DNA of 64,000 nucleotides, from contig NZ_MPCX01000003.1 of assembly GCF_001874145.1 (NCBI RefSeq), forward strand, positions 124,001 to 188,000, read 5' to 3'. Position numbers and translations under genes: made by a program. A model generated the notes under the pieces. That model had not been told where the DNA came from, made no database searches, and saw nothing but the letters and a program-made list of their open reading frames with translations. Shown here piece after piece: positions 27,664 to 37,181 of the stretch; the stretch's first letter is position 1, and the number at the start of each line of letters is the position of its first letter. This stretch comes from Lacinutrix sp. MedPE-SW. Its GTDB lineage: Bacteria > Bacteroidota > Bacteroidia > Flavobacteriales > Flavobacteriaceae.

Positions 27664-30075
27664 ATGTCAAAACTAAAAAAATCTAAATTTTGGGATATTG
27701 TTGCAAGACTTATTTTGCGCAATAAAATTGGTATTCTTCTAAGTGTTATTATAATTACTGTTTTACTAAGTACGCAATGGAAACATATGCGTTTTACTTA
27801 TACAGAAGCTAATTTACTTCCAGATGATCATGAAGTAAATATAGAGTACAACAAGTTTTTAGACATTTTTGGAGAAGAAGGTAACTTAATTGTACTTGGT
27901 GTTAAAGATTCTACACTTTTTACAATAGAAAAACTAAATGCATGGAATGCATTATCTGAAACTTTTAGAGATGACAGCTTAATTGAAACAGTTGTTTCTA
28001 TTAAAGACTTACAAAAACTAGTTAAAAACCAAGAGGCTAAAACGTTTGAATTAGAACCGTTTATTAAAGATACTATTTCATCTATTAAACAGATAGATGC
28101 ACTTCAAGAAGACCTTTTTAACAAGTATCCTTTTTACGATAATTTTCTTTATAACAAAAACACTAAAACAATTAGAACTGCACTTTATCTTAAAAAAGAT
28201 ATAGTAAACACACCTAAGCGTAAAGATTTTGTTGTAAACAATTTAATGTCTAAAGTTAAAACTTTTGAAGACACCTATAAACTAGATGTTAGAGTTTCTG
28301 GTATGCCATATATTAGAACCCTAAATGCACAAAACATTGTAGATGAAATTGGAATGTTTGTTTTGGCAGCTCTATTAGTAACCTCACTTATATTCTTTTT
28401 ATTTTTTAGATCTTTTAGAGCCACATTTATCTCTTTAATTGTTGTTTGTATTGGTGTAATGTGGACATTAGGTATTATAGGCTTATTACGTTATGAAATC
28501 ACTGTACTAACAGCACTAATTCCGCCATTAATTATTGTTATTGGAATACCAAATTGTATTTTTTTAATAAATAAATACCAACACGAAGTTAAACTTCATG
28601 GTAATAAAGTAAAATCATTACAACGCGTTATTACAAAAATTGGTAATGCAACCTTAATGACTAATGTAACAACTGCTTCCGGTTTTGCTACATTTATTAT
28701 CACAGAAAGCAAGTTACTTAAAGAGTTTGGTGTAGTAGCATCGCTTAGTATTATTGCCATATTTATACTATGTATTTTAATAATACCAATAATTTATACT
28801 TTTTTACCTTACCCTAAAGAGCGCCATTTAGAGCATTTAAATAAACGCTGGATTGGTGGTTTTGTAGACTGGATGGAGCGTATGGTAAAAGAAAAACGTA
28901 TTACAATTTATATTACTTCTATTGGTTTATTAGTAGCATGTATTATAGGAATTTACCAAATAAAAATTTCTGGAAGCTTAATAGAAGACATGCCTAAAAA
29001 AACAGAATTCTTTCAAGATATTAGGTTTTTTGAAAGTGAGTTTAACGGCATTATGCCAATGGAAATTCTAGTAAATACCAAACGTAAAAAAGGCGTAATG
29101 AAGTCTACTACTTTAAAACGCATGAATGATTTAGAAGACTTAATAATAGAAACGCCAGAATTATCAAGACCAATTTCTATTGTTAGTTTAGTAAAATATT
29201 CTAAACAAGCCTTTTATAATGGTAATCCAAAATACTACCAATTACCAACAAAACAAGAAGAAACTTTTATACTACCCTATATAAAAAACTCCAGTTCTGG
29301 TGATGTAGATTTACTAAAAAACTTTGTAGACTCTACAGGACAATATGCACGAATAACAACCTTTATGAAAGATATTGGTACAGATAGAATGGAGCGTATT
29401 GAAGATAATTTACTAACCAAAATTGATAGGCTTTTTCCAGAAGAAAAATACGAAGTTACCATGACAGGTAAAGCCTTAGTTTTTCAAAAAGGAACAAAAT
29501 ACCTCGTAAAAAACCTCGCGCTATCCTTATCGCTAGCGATTGTTCTTATATCGTTGTTTATGGCATACATGTTTCGTTCGTTTAGAATGATAATTGTATC
29601 GTTAATTCCTAATTTATTACCACTTGTTGTAACAGCGGGATTAATGGGATATCTAGGTGTACCAATCAAACCATCAACAATATTAGTATTTAGTATAGCT
29701 TTTGGTATTTCGGTAGATGATACCATTCACTTTTTGGCAAAATACCGCCAAGAGCTACAAGCAAATAACTGGAAAATAAAAAAATCTGTATACGCTGCTT
29801 TACGCGAAACAGGAGTAAGTATGTTTTACACATCTATAGTATTATTCTTCGGTTTTTCGGTATTTATAATTTCAAGTTTTGGTGGTACGGTAGCATTAGG
29901 CGCATTAGTTTCTGTAACTTTACTTTTTGCAATGCTATCAAATTTACTGCTATTACCATCGCTATTATTATCGTTAGAACGTAATATTGCAAATAAAGAA
30001 ATACTAAAAAAACCAAGTATAAATATTATTCCTGTTGAAAATGATGATGAAATTATAGGCGATTCAGAAGAATAA
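27664..30075 (+). CDS. MMPL/RND-family inner-membrane exporter
   Basis: The 803-residue protein has the internally duplicated layout of MMPL/RND transporters. Each half has one N-terminal membrane helix, a large periplasmic loop and five clustered helices. The second half has the TM4-like GISVDDTIHFLAKYR with the proton-relay Asp pair. The equivalent in the first half reads IGIPNCIFLINKYQ and lacks both Asp, so proton coupling may rest on one half. Such proteins export lipids or hopanoid-like molecules or act as efflux pumps; the substrate is unknown. It stands alone between the barrel gene and asnS, only 42 bases before the latter. Confidence 0.87.
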   Translation: MSKLKKSKFWDIVARLILRNKIGILLSVIIITVLLSTQWKHMRFTYTEANLLPDDHEVNIEYNKFLDIFGEEGNLIVLGVKDSTLFTIEKLNAWNALSETFRDDSLIETVVSIKDLQKLVKNQEAKTFELEPFIKDTISSIKQIDALQEDLFNKYPFYDNFLYNKNTKTIRTALYLKKDIVNTPKRKDFVVNNLMSKVKTFEDTYKLDVRVSGMPYIRTLNAQNIVDEIGMFVLAALLVTSLIFFLFFRSFRATFISLIVVCIGVMWTLGIIGLLRYEITVLTALIPPLIIVIGIPNCIFLINKYQHEVKLHGNKVKSLQRVITKIGNATLMTNVTTASGFATFIITESKLLKEFGVVASLSIIAIFILCILIIPIIYTFLPYPKERHLEHLNKRWIGGFVDWMERMVKEKRITIYITSIGLLVACIIGIYQIKISGSLIEDMPKKTEFFQDIRFFESEFNGIMPMEILVNTKRKKGVMKSTTLKRMNDLEDLIIETPELSRPISIVSLVKYSKQAFYNGNPKYYQLPTKQEETFILPYIKNSSSGDVDLLKNFVDSTGQYARITTFMKDIGTDRMERIEDNLLTKIDRLFPEEKYEVTMTGKALVFQKGTKYLVKNLALSLSLAIVLISLFMAYMFRSFRMIIVSLIPNLLPLVVTAGLMGYLGVPIKPSTILVFSIAFGISVDDTIHFLAKYRQELQANNWKIKKSVYAALRETGVSMFYTSIVLFFGFSVFIISSFGGTVALGALVSVTLLFAMLSNLLLLPSLLLSLERNIANKEILKKPSINIIPVENDDEIIGDSEE

Positions 30076-30090
30076 AATGAGTTAAAAAAT

Positions 30091-30098
30091 TATATTTG
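30091..30098 (+). promoter_or_regulatory. Predicted -7 box for asnS
   Basis: TATATTTG is an exact TAnnTTTG match 19 bases before the asnS ATG. No TTG at the expected distance. Confidence 0.4.
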
Positions 30099-30117
30099 TT
30101 ATTAAAATTAAGCACAA

Positions 30118-31548
30118 ATGACATCAAAAACAGTTGCACAATTATTAAAAGAAACACCACTACAAGAAGTAGAAATAAAAGGCTGGGTTAGAACCTTTAG
30201 AGCCAAAAGGTTTATTGCTTTAAACGATGGCTCTACACTTAATAATATACAATGTGTAGTTGATTTCGAAAACACTCCTGAAGACACTTTAAAACGTATT
30301 ACTACTGGAGCTGCTGTTGCCATTAAAGGTGAATTAGTAGAGAGTCAAGGTAAAGGACAAAGTGTTGAAATAGTTGTTTCTGCTATAGAAATTTTAGGAG
30401 ATAGTGACCCAGAAACCTACCCTATTCAACCTAAAAAACACTCTTTTGAGTTTTTAAGAGAAAATGCGCATTTACGTACACGTACTAATACATTTAGTGC
30501 GGTTATGCGTTTGCGTTCGGCGTTATCTTTTGCTATACACAAATATTTTAACGACAACGGTTTCTATTACATGCATACACCAATTATTACTGGTAGTGAT
30601 GCAGAAGGCGCAGGTGAAATGTTTAGAGTAAGTACATTAGATCAAAAAAATCCACCACTTACAGAAGCAGGTGAAATAGACCACTCTAAAAACTTTTTTG
30701 GAAAAGACACAAACCTTACCGTTTCTGGACAATTAGAAGCAGAGACGTATGCTATGTCTCTAGGTAAAGTATATACTTTTGGACCAACTTTTAGAGCAGA
30801 AAACTCTAATACATCTAGACACTTATCTGAGTTCTGGATGATTGAACCAGAAGTCGCTTTTATGGACTTAGCAGGAAATATGGATTTAGCTGAAGACTTT
30901 ATGAAGTCTGTTATTTCTTATATTCTTGAACATAATGCTGAAGATTTAGAGTTTTTAGACAAGCGTTTAGCTGACGAAGAAAAAACAAAACCTCAAGCAC
31001 AAAGAAGTGATATGAGTTTAATTGAAAAATTAAAATTCGTAACCGAAAACAACTTTAAACGCGTAAGCTATACAGAAGCAATAGACATTCTTAAAAACTC
31101 TAAACCAAATAAAAAGAAAAAATTCAATTATATAATTGAAGAATGGGGAGCAGACTTACAGTCTGAACACGAACGTTTCTTAGTAGAAAAACACTTTAAA
31201 TGTCCAGTAATTTTATTTGATTATCCTGCAAATATAAAAGCATTTTACATGCGTTTAAACGAAGACGGAAAAACCGTTCGTGCAATGGATATTTTATTTC
31301 CAGGTATTGGAGAAATGGTTGGAGGTTCTCAAAGAGAAGAACGATTAGACGTTTTAAAAGAAAAAATGGCTGTTTTAAACATTCCAGAAGAAGAACTTTG
31401 GTGGTATTTAGATTTACGTAAATATGGTACAGCCGTACACTCTGGTTTTGGTTTAGGTTTCGAGCGCTTAGTTATGTTCGCAACAGGTATGAGTAACATT
31501 CGCGATGTAATACCTTATCCAAGAACACCACAAAACGCAGAGTTTTAA
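30118..31548 (+). CDS. asnS: Asparaginyl-tRNA synthetase
   Basis: The 476-residue class IIb synthetase has an N-terminal OB-fold anticodon-binding domain (VEIKGWVRTFRAKRFIALNDGST) and a catalytic domain with motif 2 (FGPTFRAENSNTSRHLSEFWMIEPE) and motif 3 (GFGLGFERLVMFATGM). AsnRS rather than AspRS is supported by the compact size and the HLSEFWMIEPE motif. It ends in the conserved IRDVIPYPRTP. It charges tRNA-Asn and is followed by a strong terminator. Confidence 0.96.
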   Translation: MTSKTVAQLLKETPLQEVEIKGWVRTFRAKRFIALNDGSTLNNIQCVVDFENTPEDTLKRITTGAAVAIKGELVESQGKGQSVEIVVSAIEILGDSDPETYPIQPKKHSFEFLRENAHLRTRTNTFSAVMRLRSALSFAIHKYFNDNGFYYMHTPIITGSDAEGAGEMFRVSTLDQKNPPLTEAGEIDHSKNFFGKDTNLTVSGQLEAETYAMSLGKVYTFGPTFRAENSNTSRHLSEFWMIEPEVAFMDLAGNMDLAEDFMKSVISYILEHNAEDLEFLDKRLADEEKTKPQAQRSDMSLIEKLKFVTENNFKRVSYTEAIDILKNSKPNKKKKFNYIIEEWGADLQSEHERFLVEKHFKCPVILFDYPANIKAFYMRLNEDGKTVRAMDILFPGIGEMVGGSQREERLDVLKEKMAVLNIPEEELWWYLDLRKYGTAVHSGFGLGFERLVMFATGMSNIRDVIPYPRTPQNAEF

Positions 31549-31575
31549 ACGCATTATAAAACTTAAATAATTACT

Positions 31576-31616
31576 AAAACAATCTACTAAAATCAAATTT
31601 GTAGATTGTTTTTTTT
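31576..31616 (+). terminator. Intrinsic terminator after asnS
   Basis: AAAACAATCTAC pairs with GTAGATTGTTTT across a 13-base loop and runs into T. Confidence 0.9.
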
Positions 31617-31670
31617 ATTTTTATAATAAATACTATTTATCTTACGCAATAGTATAATTAACAAACCTAT

Positions 31671-33125
31671 ATGCTTAAACAATACCTACAGTTCAAATTA
31701 TCGCAAAAGTTGTCTCCGCAACAAATTCAATTAATGAAATTGATACAGTTGCCAACACAAGCTTTCGAACAACGTTTAAAGCAAGAACTAGAAGAAAATC
31801 CAGCTTTAGACACTGGTAAAGAAGAAAAAAGCGATGAGTTTGACGACTTTGATAATAGTAATGATGATTTTGATGAAAGTGAAACTATTGGTGAAGACAT
31901 TAATGTTGACGACTATTTAAGCGATGACGAAATTCCAGATTATAGAACAAGTGCTAATAATTATAGCGCAGATGATGACGAAAAAAGTATACCATATGCC
32001 TCTGGAACATCGTTTACACAGCATTTAAAAAACCAACTTAACACCTATAGATTAGATGATGAGGAACGTGATATAGCAGAATTTTTAGTAGGTAGTGTAG
32101 ACGAAAGTGGTTACATACGTCGTGAATTAAGCGATATCATGGATGATCTTGCATTTACACAAAATGTATACACCACAGAAGATAAAATTGAAAAAGTATT
32201 AAGCATTGTACATCAATTAGATCCAGCCGGTGTTGGTGCAAGAAGCCTACAAGAATGTTTAAGCATACAACTTAATAGAAAAGAACAAAATCCTGATGTT
32301 GCACTAGCTTTAAATATTATCGATAATGCTTTTGAGCAGTTTACTAAAAAGCATTACAAAAAGTTAATGGCAAAATTTGATGTAAGCGAAATACAACTTA
32401 AAGACGCTATACATGAAATAGAAAGGTTAAACCCTAAACCTGGTGGAAGTTATTCTGGAAACACTAGAATGATTGAACATGTTGTACCAGATTTTGCCAT
32501 AAAAATTGTTGACGGTGAATTAGAGCTAACATTAAATGGACGAAACGCTCCAGAATTACATGTATCTAGAGAATATAATAATATGCTTAAAGGGTATAAG
32601 GAGTCTAAAGATAAATCTAAATCGCAAAAAGATGCCGTTTTATTTATTAAGCAGAAACTTGATGCCGCAAAATGGTTTATAGAAGCTATTAAGCAACGTC
32701 AACAAACGTTATTTGTAACCATGAGTGCAATTATGCATTACCAAAAAGAATACTTTTTAACTGGTGATGAGCGTAATTTAAAACCAATGATTTTAAAAGA
32801 TATTGCAGACGAAATTGAAATGGATGTTTCAACCGTTTCTCGTGTTGCAAATAGTAAATACGTAGATACGCCATATGGCACAAAACTTATAAAAGAATTC
32901 TTTTCTGAATCTATGACAAACGATCAAGGAGAAGAAGTATCTACAAGAGAAATTAAAAAAATTCTAGAAACCGTTATAGATGAAGAGCCTAAAAAGAAAC
33001 CTTTAACAGATGAAGCTTTAGCTAAAATTTTAAAAGAAAAAGGCTACCCTATTGCGCGTAGAACAGTTGCCAAGTATCGTGAACAGTTAGATATTCCTGT
33101 AGCAAGATTAAGAAAAGAATTATAA
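31671..33125 (+). CDS. rpoN: RNA polymerase sigma-54 factor
   Basis: The 484-residue sigma-54 has the Gln-rich activator-interaction region I (SQKLSPQQIQLMKLIQLPTQAFEQRLKQELEENPAL), an acidic region II, the core-binding domain, a helix-turn-helix (DIADEIEMDVSTVSRVANSKYV) and the RpoN box ARRTVAKYREQL near the C-terminus. It needs AAA+ enhancer-binding proteins, none of which lie in this window. Its stop overlaps the next gene as TAATG, so the downstream membrane protein is translationally coupled. Flavobacterial genomes usually carry one copy after asnS. Confidence 0.96.
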   Translation: MLKQYLQFKLSQKLSPQQIQLMKLIQLPTQAFEQRLKQELEENPALDTGKEEKSDEFDDFDNSNDDFDESETIGEDINVDDYLSDDEIPDYRTSANNYSADDDEKSIPYASGTSFTQHLKNQLNTYRLDDEERDIAEFLVGSVDESGYIRRELSDIMDDLAFTQNVYTTEDKIEKVLSIVHQLDPAGVGARSLQECLSIQLNRKEQNPDVALALNIIDNAFEQFTKKHYKKLMAKFDVSEIQLKDAIHEIERLNPKPGGSYSGNTRMIEHVVPDFAIKIVDGELELTLNGRNAPELHVSREYNNMLKGYKESKDKSKSQKDAVLFIKQKLDAAKWFIEAIKQRQQTLFVTMSAIMHYQKEYFLTGDERNLKPMILKDIADEIEMDVSTVSRVANSKYVDTPYGTKLIKEFFSESMTNDQGEEVSTREIKKILETVIDEEPKKKPLTDEALAKILKEKGYPIARRTVAKYREQLDIPVARLRKEL

Positions 33126-33754
33126 TGCCTAAAAACACAAATAGCATTATAGATTGGTTTTTAAAAAGCATTTCTTTTGTCTTTCATCCTATAATAATGC
33201 CTGTATTAGGCACAATTTTTTATTTCTCAAAGTCACCTCGATTTTTGCCTGATGAAGTAAGAAATGCTAAACTTTTATCACTTTCAATACTAACTATACT
33301 TTTACCAATTTTAGTTTACTTTTTACTTAAAACCTTAGGTAAAACAAATACAATATATCTTAAAACAACTAAAGAAAGGATTATACCATTATTTTTAAAT
33401 AGTGTAATTATTTTACTTATTATTTTAAGAGTTGTACCTTCTACACAAATAATAGAATTGTATTTTTTCTTTATAGGAATATTAATATCAAACATAGTGT
33501 GTTTAATACTTGCGCTTTTGAAGTTTAAAGCCAGTATACATATGATTGCGATTTCGGGAATATTTATGTTTGCTATTGGTTTGTCACTACATTTTGGTAA
33601 AAATATAAATGGATCATTAGCAATATTTGCCATTATAATAGGTGCAATTGCAACTTCTAGATTACACTTAAAAGCTCATACACCAATAGAACTAATTTTT
33701 GGTTTTTTTATAGGCTTATTACCTCAATTAATTATATTAAAATATTGGTTATAA
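33125..33754 (+). CDS. Polytopic membrane protein, possibly PAP2-like
   Basis: This 209-residue protein has about six hydrophobic helices. The C-terminal part (FKASIHMIAISG ... ATSRLHLKAHTPIELIFGFFIGLLP) has the spacing of PAP2-family segments, with an SR followed by a conserved His, but the first PAP2 motif (KxxxxxxRP) is not evident, so phosphatase activity is uncertain. It overlaps rpoN by one base. It ends tail to tail with the PorT-like gene, overlapping by 6 bases. No proven function is known to me. Confidence 0.55.
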   Translation: MPKNTNSIIDWFLKSISFVFHPIIMPVLGTIFYFSKSPRFLPDEVRNAKLLSLSILTILLPILVYFLLKTLGKTNTIYLKTTKERIIPLFLNSVIILLIILRVVPSTQIIELYFFFIGILISNIVCLILALLKFKASIHMIAISGIFMFAIGLSLHFGKNINGSLAIFAIIIGAIATSRLHLKAHTPIELIFGFFIGLLPQLIILKYWL

Positions 33755-34456
33755 AATAAAGAAAATTAAACCCACTTTAAGCGCATTCGCATCTATTGTT
33801 TTACCATCAATTTTTGCATCGCTTTTAAATATTGGATTTAAAGAATAATAAAAATAAAAATTCCAAGTATTATATCCTGCACTTAAAGATAAACCGTATT
33901 GAAACTTATTAAACACATCTAAATTAGCTAATTTTATATTACTAGGTTCTCCTTCATATTTAGTTTTATTGGCAAATAAATAACCAAATTTTAAACCCGT
34001 ATAAATACGCCAAAATTTATAATCTACCGCTGTAGATGTTCGCCACCTAAACTCTAAAGGCACTTCTAACATATAAGTAGAAAACTTATTTTTACTATAA
34101 TCTGTATCATCTATAATACTAAATTCAAGATTATTACTATCTGTTTTAGCTATTTGCAAGTTTTGATTAAACGAATTTAAAGATAAACCAAATCCTAGGC
34201 CAATTGCAATGTTACGTTTTTTATTAATTGGCATATCTTTAGTGAAACCAAAATGAAAACCGCTTGAAAAGCCACTTTGCGATAGTCCTTCTGGCTTTTT
34301 ACCAATTAGATTATAAGTTACTCCAACATAAAATTGATCCTCCTTATAGAGCGAATCTATAACCTTTATACTATTAGTGTTTTCTTCTACTTGTGCCCAA
34401 CTAAATGATAAACAAAAAAAATAAGTATATAGAAATATTAATAAGCGCATAAACAA
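33749..34456 (-). CDS. PorT-like outer-membrane beta-barrel protein
   Basis: The 235-residue protein has a signal peptide ending in FSWAQ and an eight-stranded-barrel pattern: FYVGVTYNLIGKKPEG, GFHFGFTKDMPI, IAIGLGFGLSLNSFNQ, LEVPLEFRWRT, YTGLKFGYLF, YGLSLSAGYNTW and the terminal LKVGLIFFIL. This resembles the porin-family/PorT group of Bacteroidota, one member of which is needed for type IX secretion. Whether this copy is PorT itself cannot be decided without comparison. It lies downstream of the ExbD genes on the same strand but beyond a terminator, so it is probably separately transcribed. Confidence 0.65.
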   Translation of the reverse strand: MFMRLLIFLYTYFFCLSFSWAQVEENTNSIKVIDSLYKEDQFYVGVTYNLIGKKPEGLSQSGFSSGFHFGFTKDMPINKKRNIAIGLGFGLSLNSFNQNLQIAKTDSNNLEFSIIDDTDYSKNKFSTYMLEVPLEFRWRTSTAVDYKFWRIYTGLKFGYLFANKTKYEGEPSNIKLANLDVFNKFQYGLSLSAGYNTWNFYFYYSLNPIFKSDAKIDGKTIDANALKVGLIFFIL

Positions 34457-34515
34457 TAATTTCGATTTTATATAATATAGTTAACAAGATAAATAAACTA
34501 AAGTTTATATAAAAT

Positions 34516-34549
34516 AAAAGGCGTTTTGAAAAAATCAAAACGCCTTTTT
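34516..34549. terminator. Intrinsic terminator after the exbB-exbD operon
   Basis: AAAAGGCGTTTTG and CAAAACGCCTTTT form a perfect 13-bp stem around a 7-base loop, with T-rich ends on both strands. It ends the minus-strand ExbB/ExbD transcript. Confidence 0.88.
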
Positions 34550-34568
34550 ATAATATAACAATTAAAGA

Positions 34569-35048
34569 TTATTGTGATGACACGGCATCACCTTTTCTTG
34601 TTGTATAGTTAATTTTAAGTGCGTTAGTTTTACGTAACTCTTGCTTAACATCTGTTAAAACTCCCATTTTAGCTTCTCTATCTACTTTTAAAGATACAGT
34701 TAATTTAGGTATTAACTCTTCTCTTAAAGCAGCTCTTTCTGCAGCAATAAATGCTTGTACATCATCAACACTTCTTAAAGCGTCATTTAACTGTACACGA
34801 TCTTCACTACCATAAGTATCTATGTAATTTGGATTTGGTTTTCCAATATAGATGTAGCTAATAGGATATTTTTTATCCAGCTTTTCTATTTGATCTGCAG
34901 AAGGTAATTTATTTTCAATCTTTAAATTATCTTCCTTGATAACTGTAGCTACCATAAAAAAGAATAGTAACATAAATACGATATCTGGTAAAGATGCTGT
35001 TGAAATTGGTGGTAAACCACCATCTTTTTTCTTTTTAAATTTAGACAT
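34569..35048 (-). CDS. exbD: ExbD/TolR-family biopolymer transport protein (second copy)
   Basis: The 159-residue protein has a short basic cytoplasmic N-terminus (KFKKKKDGG), one membrane helix with the conserved Asp22 (SLPDIVFMLLFFFMVATVI) and a periplasmic domain ending in LRKTNALKINYTTRKGD. ExbD couples with ExbB to turn the proton gradient into force on TonB. It is the fourth gene of the minus-strand set ExbB, membrane protein, ExbD, ExbD, separated from its upstream paralogue by 13 bases. Two ExbD paralogues per ExbB is a regular Bacteroidota arrangement. It probably powers SusC-type receptors, one of which lies at the end of this window. Confidence 0.9.
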   Translation of the reverse strand: MSKFKKKKDGGLPPISTASLPDIVFMLLFFFMVATVIKEDNLKIENKLPSADQIEKLDKKYPISYIYIGKPNPNYIDTYGSEDRVQLNDALRSVDDVQAFIAAERAALREELIPKLTVSLKVDREAKMGVLTDVKQELRKTNALKINYTTRKGDAVSSQ

Positions 35049-35061
35049 AATTTAGATTGAT

Positions 35062-35694
35062 CTATATATTTTTAGTTTCTGCTTCAGAGAATTTTTGAGG
35101 TACTAATAATTTAATAGCCTCTAATTTCTCTTTTAAATCTTCCTTCTCTTTAGGTTTTGTTTGAGCATCTTGATACTTTTCATTTGCTTCAACAAAGTTC
35201 ATACCTAATTTAGGATATTCTCTTTTAAACTCACGATTACGTAATTCGTTATAAGCTGCTAAAATTTCATTTTGTACAGCTATGTACGTTTTATATTTAG
35301 TTAATCTATCGTTACTCAAAGAGATAATTGCCTTTTGAAAATTATCTGATGATTTAGGATCTTTAGCACCTCTACAACGCTTACAGGCATCTTTACCTGT
35401 TCCTCCACCATTATCTAAAAATTTAACGGCTAATGCACGTAAATCTTTAAGTTCAATAAGTTTTTCGTCTTCTCCAGCTTTTAAGAATAATTGATTGTTT
35501 GCGTTAACATTTAAAGCAAAGATATTTTTTTGCTTTATAACAATATCATCTTGATTCTCTTCAATAGGAGGTAACTTTCTACTTAAACCAGAATCTACTG
35601 CGATATCTGTAGTTACTAGAAAGAAAATTAATAATAAGAAAGCAATGTCAGCCATAGAGCCTGCATTAACTTCTGGTGCTGATCTTTTTGCCAT
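35062..35694 (-). CDS. exbD: ExbD/TolR-family biopolymer transport protein with a CxxC insert
   Basis: This 210-residue ExbD paralogue has the membrane helix SMADIAFLLLIFFLVTTDI with the essential Asp at residue 16. Its periplasmic part is longer than usual. It carries a CKRC motif (Cys104 and Cys107) inside a Gly/Lys-rich insert, and a charged C-terminal extension of about 50 residues (KYQDAQTKPKEKEDLKEK) that is probably helical. The two cysteines could form a periplasmic disulfide or bind a metal; this is inference. It sits 2 bases downstream of the small membrane protein gene and upstream of the second exbD, in one operon. Confidence 0.9.
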   Translation of the reverse strand: MAKRSAPEVNAGSMADIAFLLLIFFLVTTDIAVDSGLSRKLPPIEENQDDIVIKQKNIFALNVNANNQLFLKAGEDEKLIELKDLRALAVKFLDNGGGTGKDACKRCRGAKDPKSSDNFQKAIISLSNDRLTKYKTYIAVQNEILAAYNELRNREFKREYPKLGMNFVEANEKYQDAQTKPKEKEDLKEKLEAIKLLVPQKFSEAETKNI

Positions 35695-35696
35695 AA

Positions 35697-36137
35697 TTAC
35701 TTAATCATTTTTTTAATTCCTGTTCCTAACATTACTACTACAGATACTATTGCTAGTATGTAGAAAGCGTATAATCCAGTTCCAACCCATCTAGAGCCAG
35801 ACTCAGATAATATTTTTCCATCTTGCATTGGTGTTTCTACTCCTTCTGCTAAAACGTAAGCTATAACAGCAACTAGTAAAAAAGCTCCAACACTCATTAA
35901 AGTTTTCTTTAAAGTCTCTCCGCTTGAGAAAAGGTTTACAACTACAAATATTAATACTAGAGCAACAATTACTGCTAATACTAAGTATGCAATCCAAGCC
36001 ATTGGCTCAATCAAAGAAGTATCTCCTGCAGCGGCAGATGCTTTTACAGCTTCATCTCCTGCAGCAACGATTCGTGCTAAGAAAATGATACCTGCAACAC
36101 CAAGTACTGCTAAAACTATTTTTAAAATCTTATGCAT
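35697..36137 (-). CDS. Small polytopic membrane protein of the ExbB/ExbD operon
   Basis: This 146-residue protein has four hydrophobic segments (residues about 5-25, 45-68, 78-97 and 120-140) with short charged loops. The first segment could be a signal anchor. No catalytic motif is seen. It lies between exbB (29 bases upstream) and the first exbD (2 bases downstream) on the minus strand, an order found in other Bacteroidota. It is likely an accessory or structural part of this ExbB-ExbD complex (inference). Confidence 0.75.
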   Translation of the reverse strand: MHKILKIVLAVLGVAGIIFLARIVAAGDEAVKASAAAGDTSLIEPMAWIAYLVLAVIVALVLIFVVVNLFSSGETLKKTLMSVGAFLLVAVIAYVLAEGVETPMQDGKILSESGSRWVGTGLYAFYILAIVSVVVMLGTGIKKMIK

Positions 36138-36166
36138 ATTCTTTCAGTTTTTAAAATTAGTTAATA

Positions 36167-36940
36167 TTATTTTTTATGCTTCGATAACATATCCATTAAG
36201 GTGATAGAAGCATCTTCCATATCGTTAACGATATTATCAATTTTTGCTACGATATAGTTGTAAAAGATTTGTAATATAATTGCAACAATTAAACCAAATA
36301 CAGTAGTTAATAAGGCTACTTTAATACCTCCTGCTACTAATGTAGCATCCATTCCACCTGCAGACTGGATTTTATCGAAAGCTTGAATCATACCTATTAC
36401 TGTACCCATGAAACCAAGCATTGGTGCTAAGGCGATGAATAAAGAAATCCAAGATACGTTTTTTTCTAATTGTCCCATTTGAACTCCACCATAAGCTACA
36501 ACAGCTTTTTCTGCAGATTCTAAACCATCATCTGCTCTATCTAAACCTTGATAGTAAATAGAAGCAACAGGTCCTTTTGTATTACGGCAAACTTCTTTAG
36601 CAGCTTCAATACCTCCAGACTGTAAAGCCTCTTCAACATTTTGAGCTAATTTTTTAGAGTTACCTGTAGAAAGGTTTAAAAAGATAATTCTCTCTATAGC
36701 GATTGCTAAACCAAGAATTAAACATAATAATACGATGCCCATAAATGCTGGCCCACCTTCAATAAAACGCTTTTTAAGTTCTTGGTGAAAACCTAAATCT
36801 TCTTCAGCACCATCTTCTGCTACTGTTTCTTGTGTGGTTGTAACAACTGTAGCTGCAACAGTAGCTGCATTTGTAGTTGCGTTAGCTGTACCAAATGCCA
36901 TTAAAAATACTATGGCTAGGATTGAAAATAATCTTTTCAT
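36167..36940 (-). CDS. exbB: ExbB/TolQ/MotA proton channel family protein
   Basis: The 257-residue ExbB has an N-terminal signal-like extension ending near FGTANA, a first membrane helix (GPAFMGIVLLCLILGLAIAIERIIF), a cytoplasmic loop and two C-terminal helices. The conserved WISLFIALAPMLGFMGTVIGMIQAFD and GIKVALLTTVFGLIVAIILQIFYNY segments line the proton path. It is the first gene of the minus-strand operon with the membrane protein and the two ExbDs. It forms the pentameric motor energising TonB-dependent transport. Confidence 0.93.
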   Translation of the reverse strand: MKRLFSILAIVFLMAFGTANATTNAATVAATVVTTTQETVAEDGAEEDLGFHQELKKRFIEGGPAFMGIVLLCLILGLAIAIERIIFLNLSTGNSKKLAQNVEEALQSGGIEAAKEVCRNTKGPVASIYYQGLDRADDGLESAEKAVVAYGGVQMGQLEKNVSWISLFIALAPMLGFMGTVIGMIQAFDKIQSAGGMDATLVAGGIKVALLTTVFGLIVAIILQIFYNYIVAKIDNIVNDMEDASITLMDMLSKHKK

Positions 36941-37181
36941 TGTCGTGATCTTATTTTTATTAGTTAAAGTGTTAAAGATATAAAAAAAATGTAATTAAAA
37001 AATTAAAAACCAAAATAACGGCTCTAAAATATGAGAAACCGTTTAACTATAACTTTTAATTAAAGTTTAAATTGTTTGGTAGGCCCAAATTAATAAAGTG
37101 ATATTATTCTTATTTTTAATAACTTAATTGGTTCCAAAAATAAAGAAGTCTAATTGAATTAAAAATTTTTAGCTCCTAAAT

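Noticed and set aside
33125-33754. Confident PAP2 phosphatase call
   Set aside because: Only the C-terminal motif-like segment is visible; the first PAP2 signature is missing.
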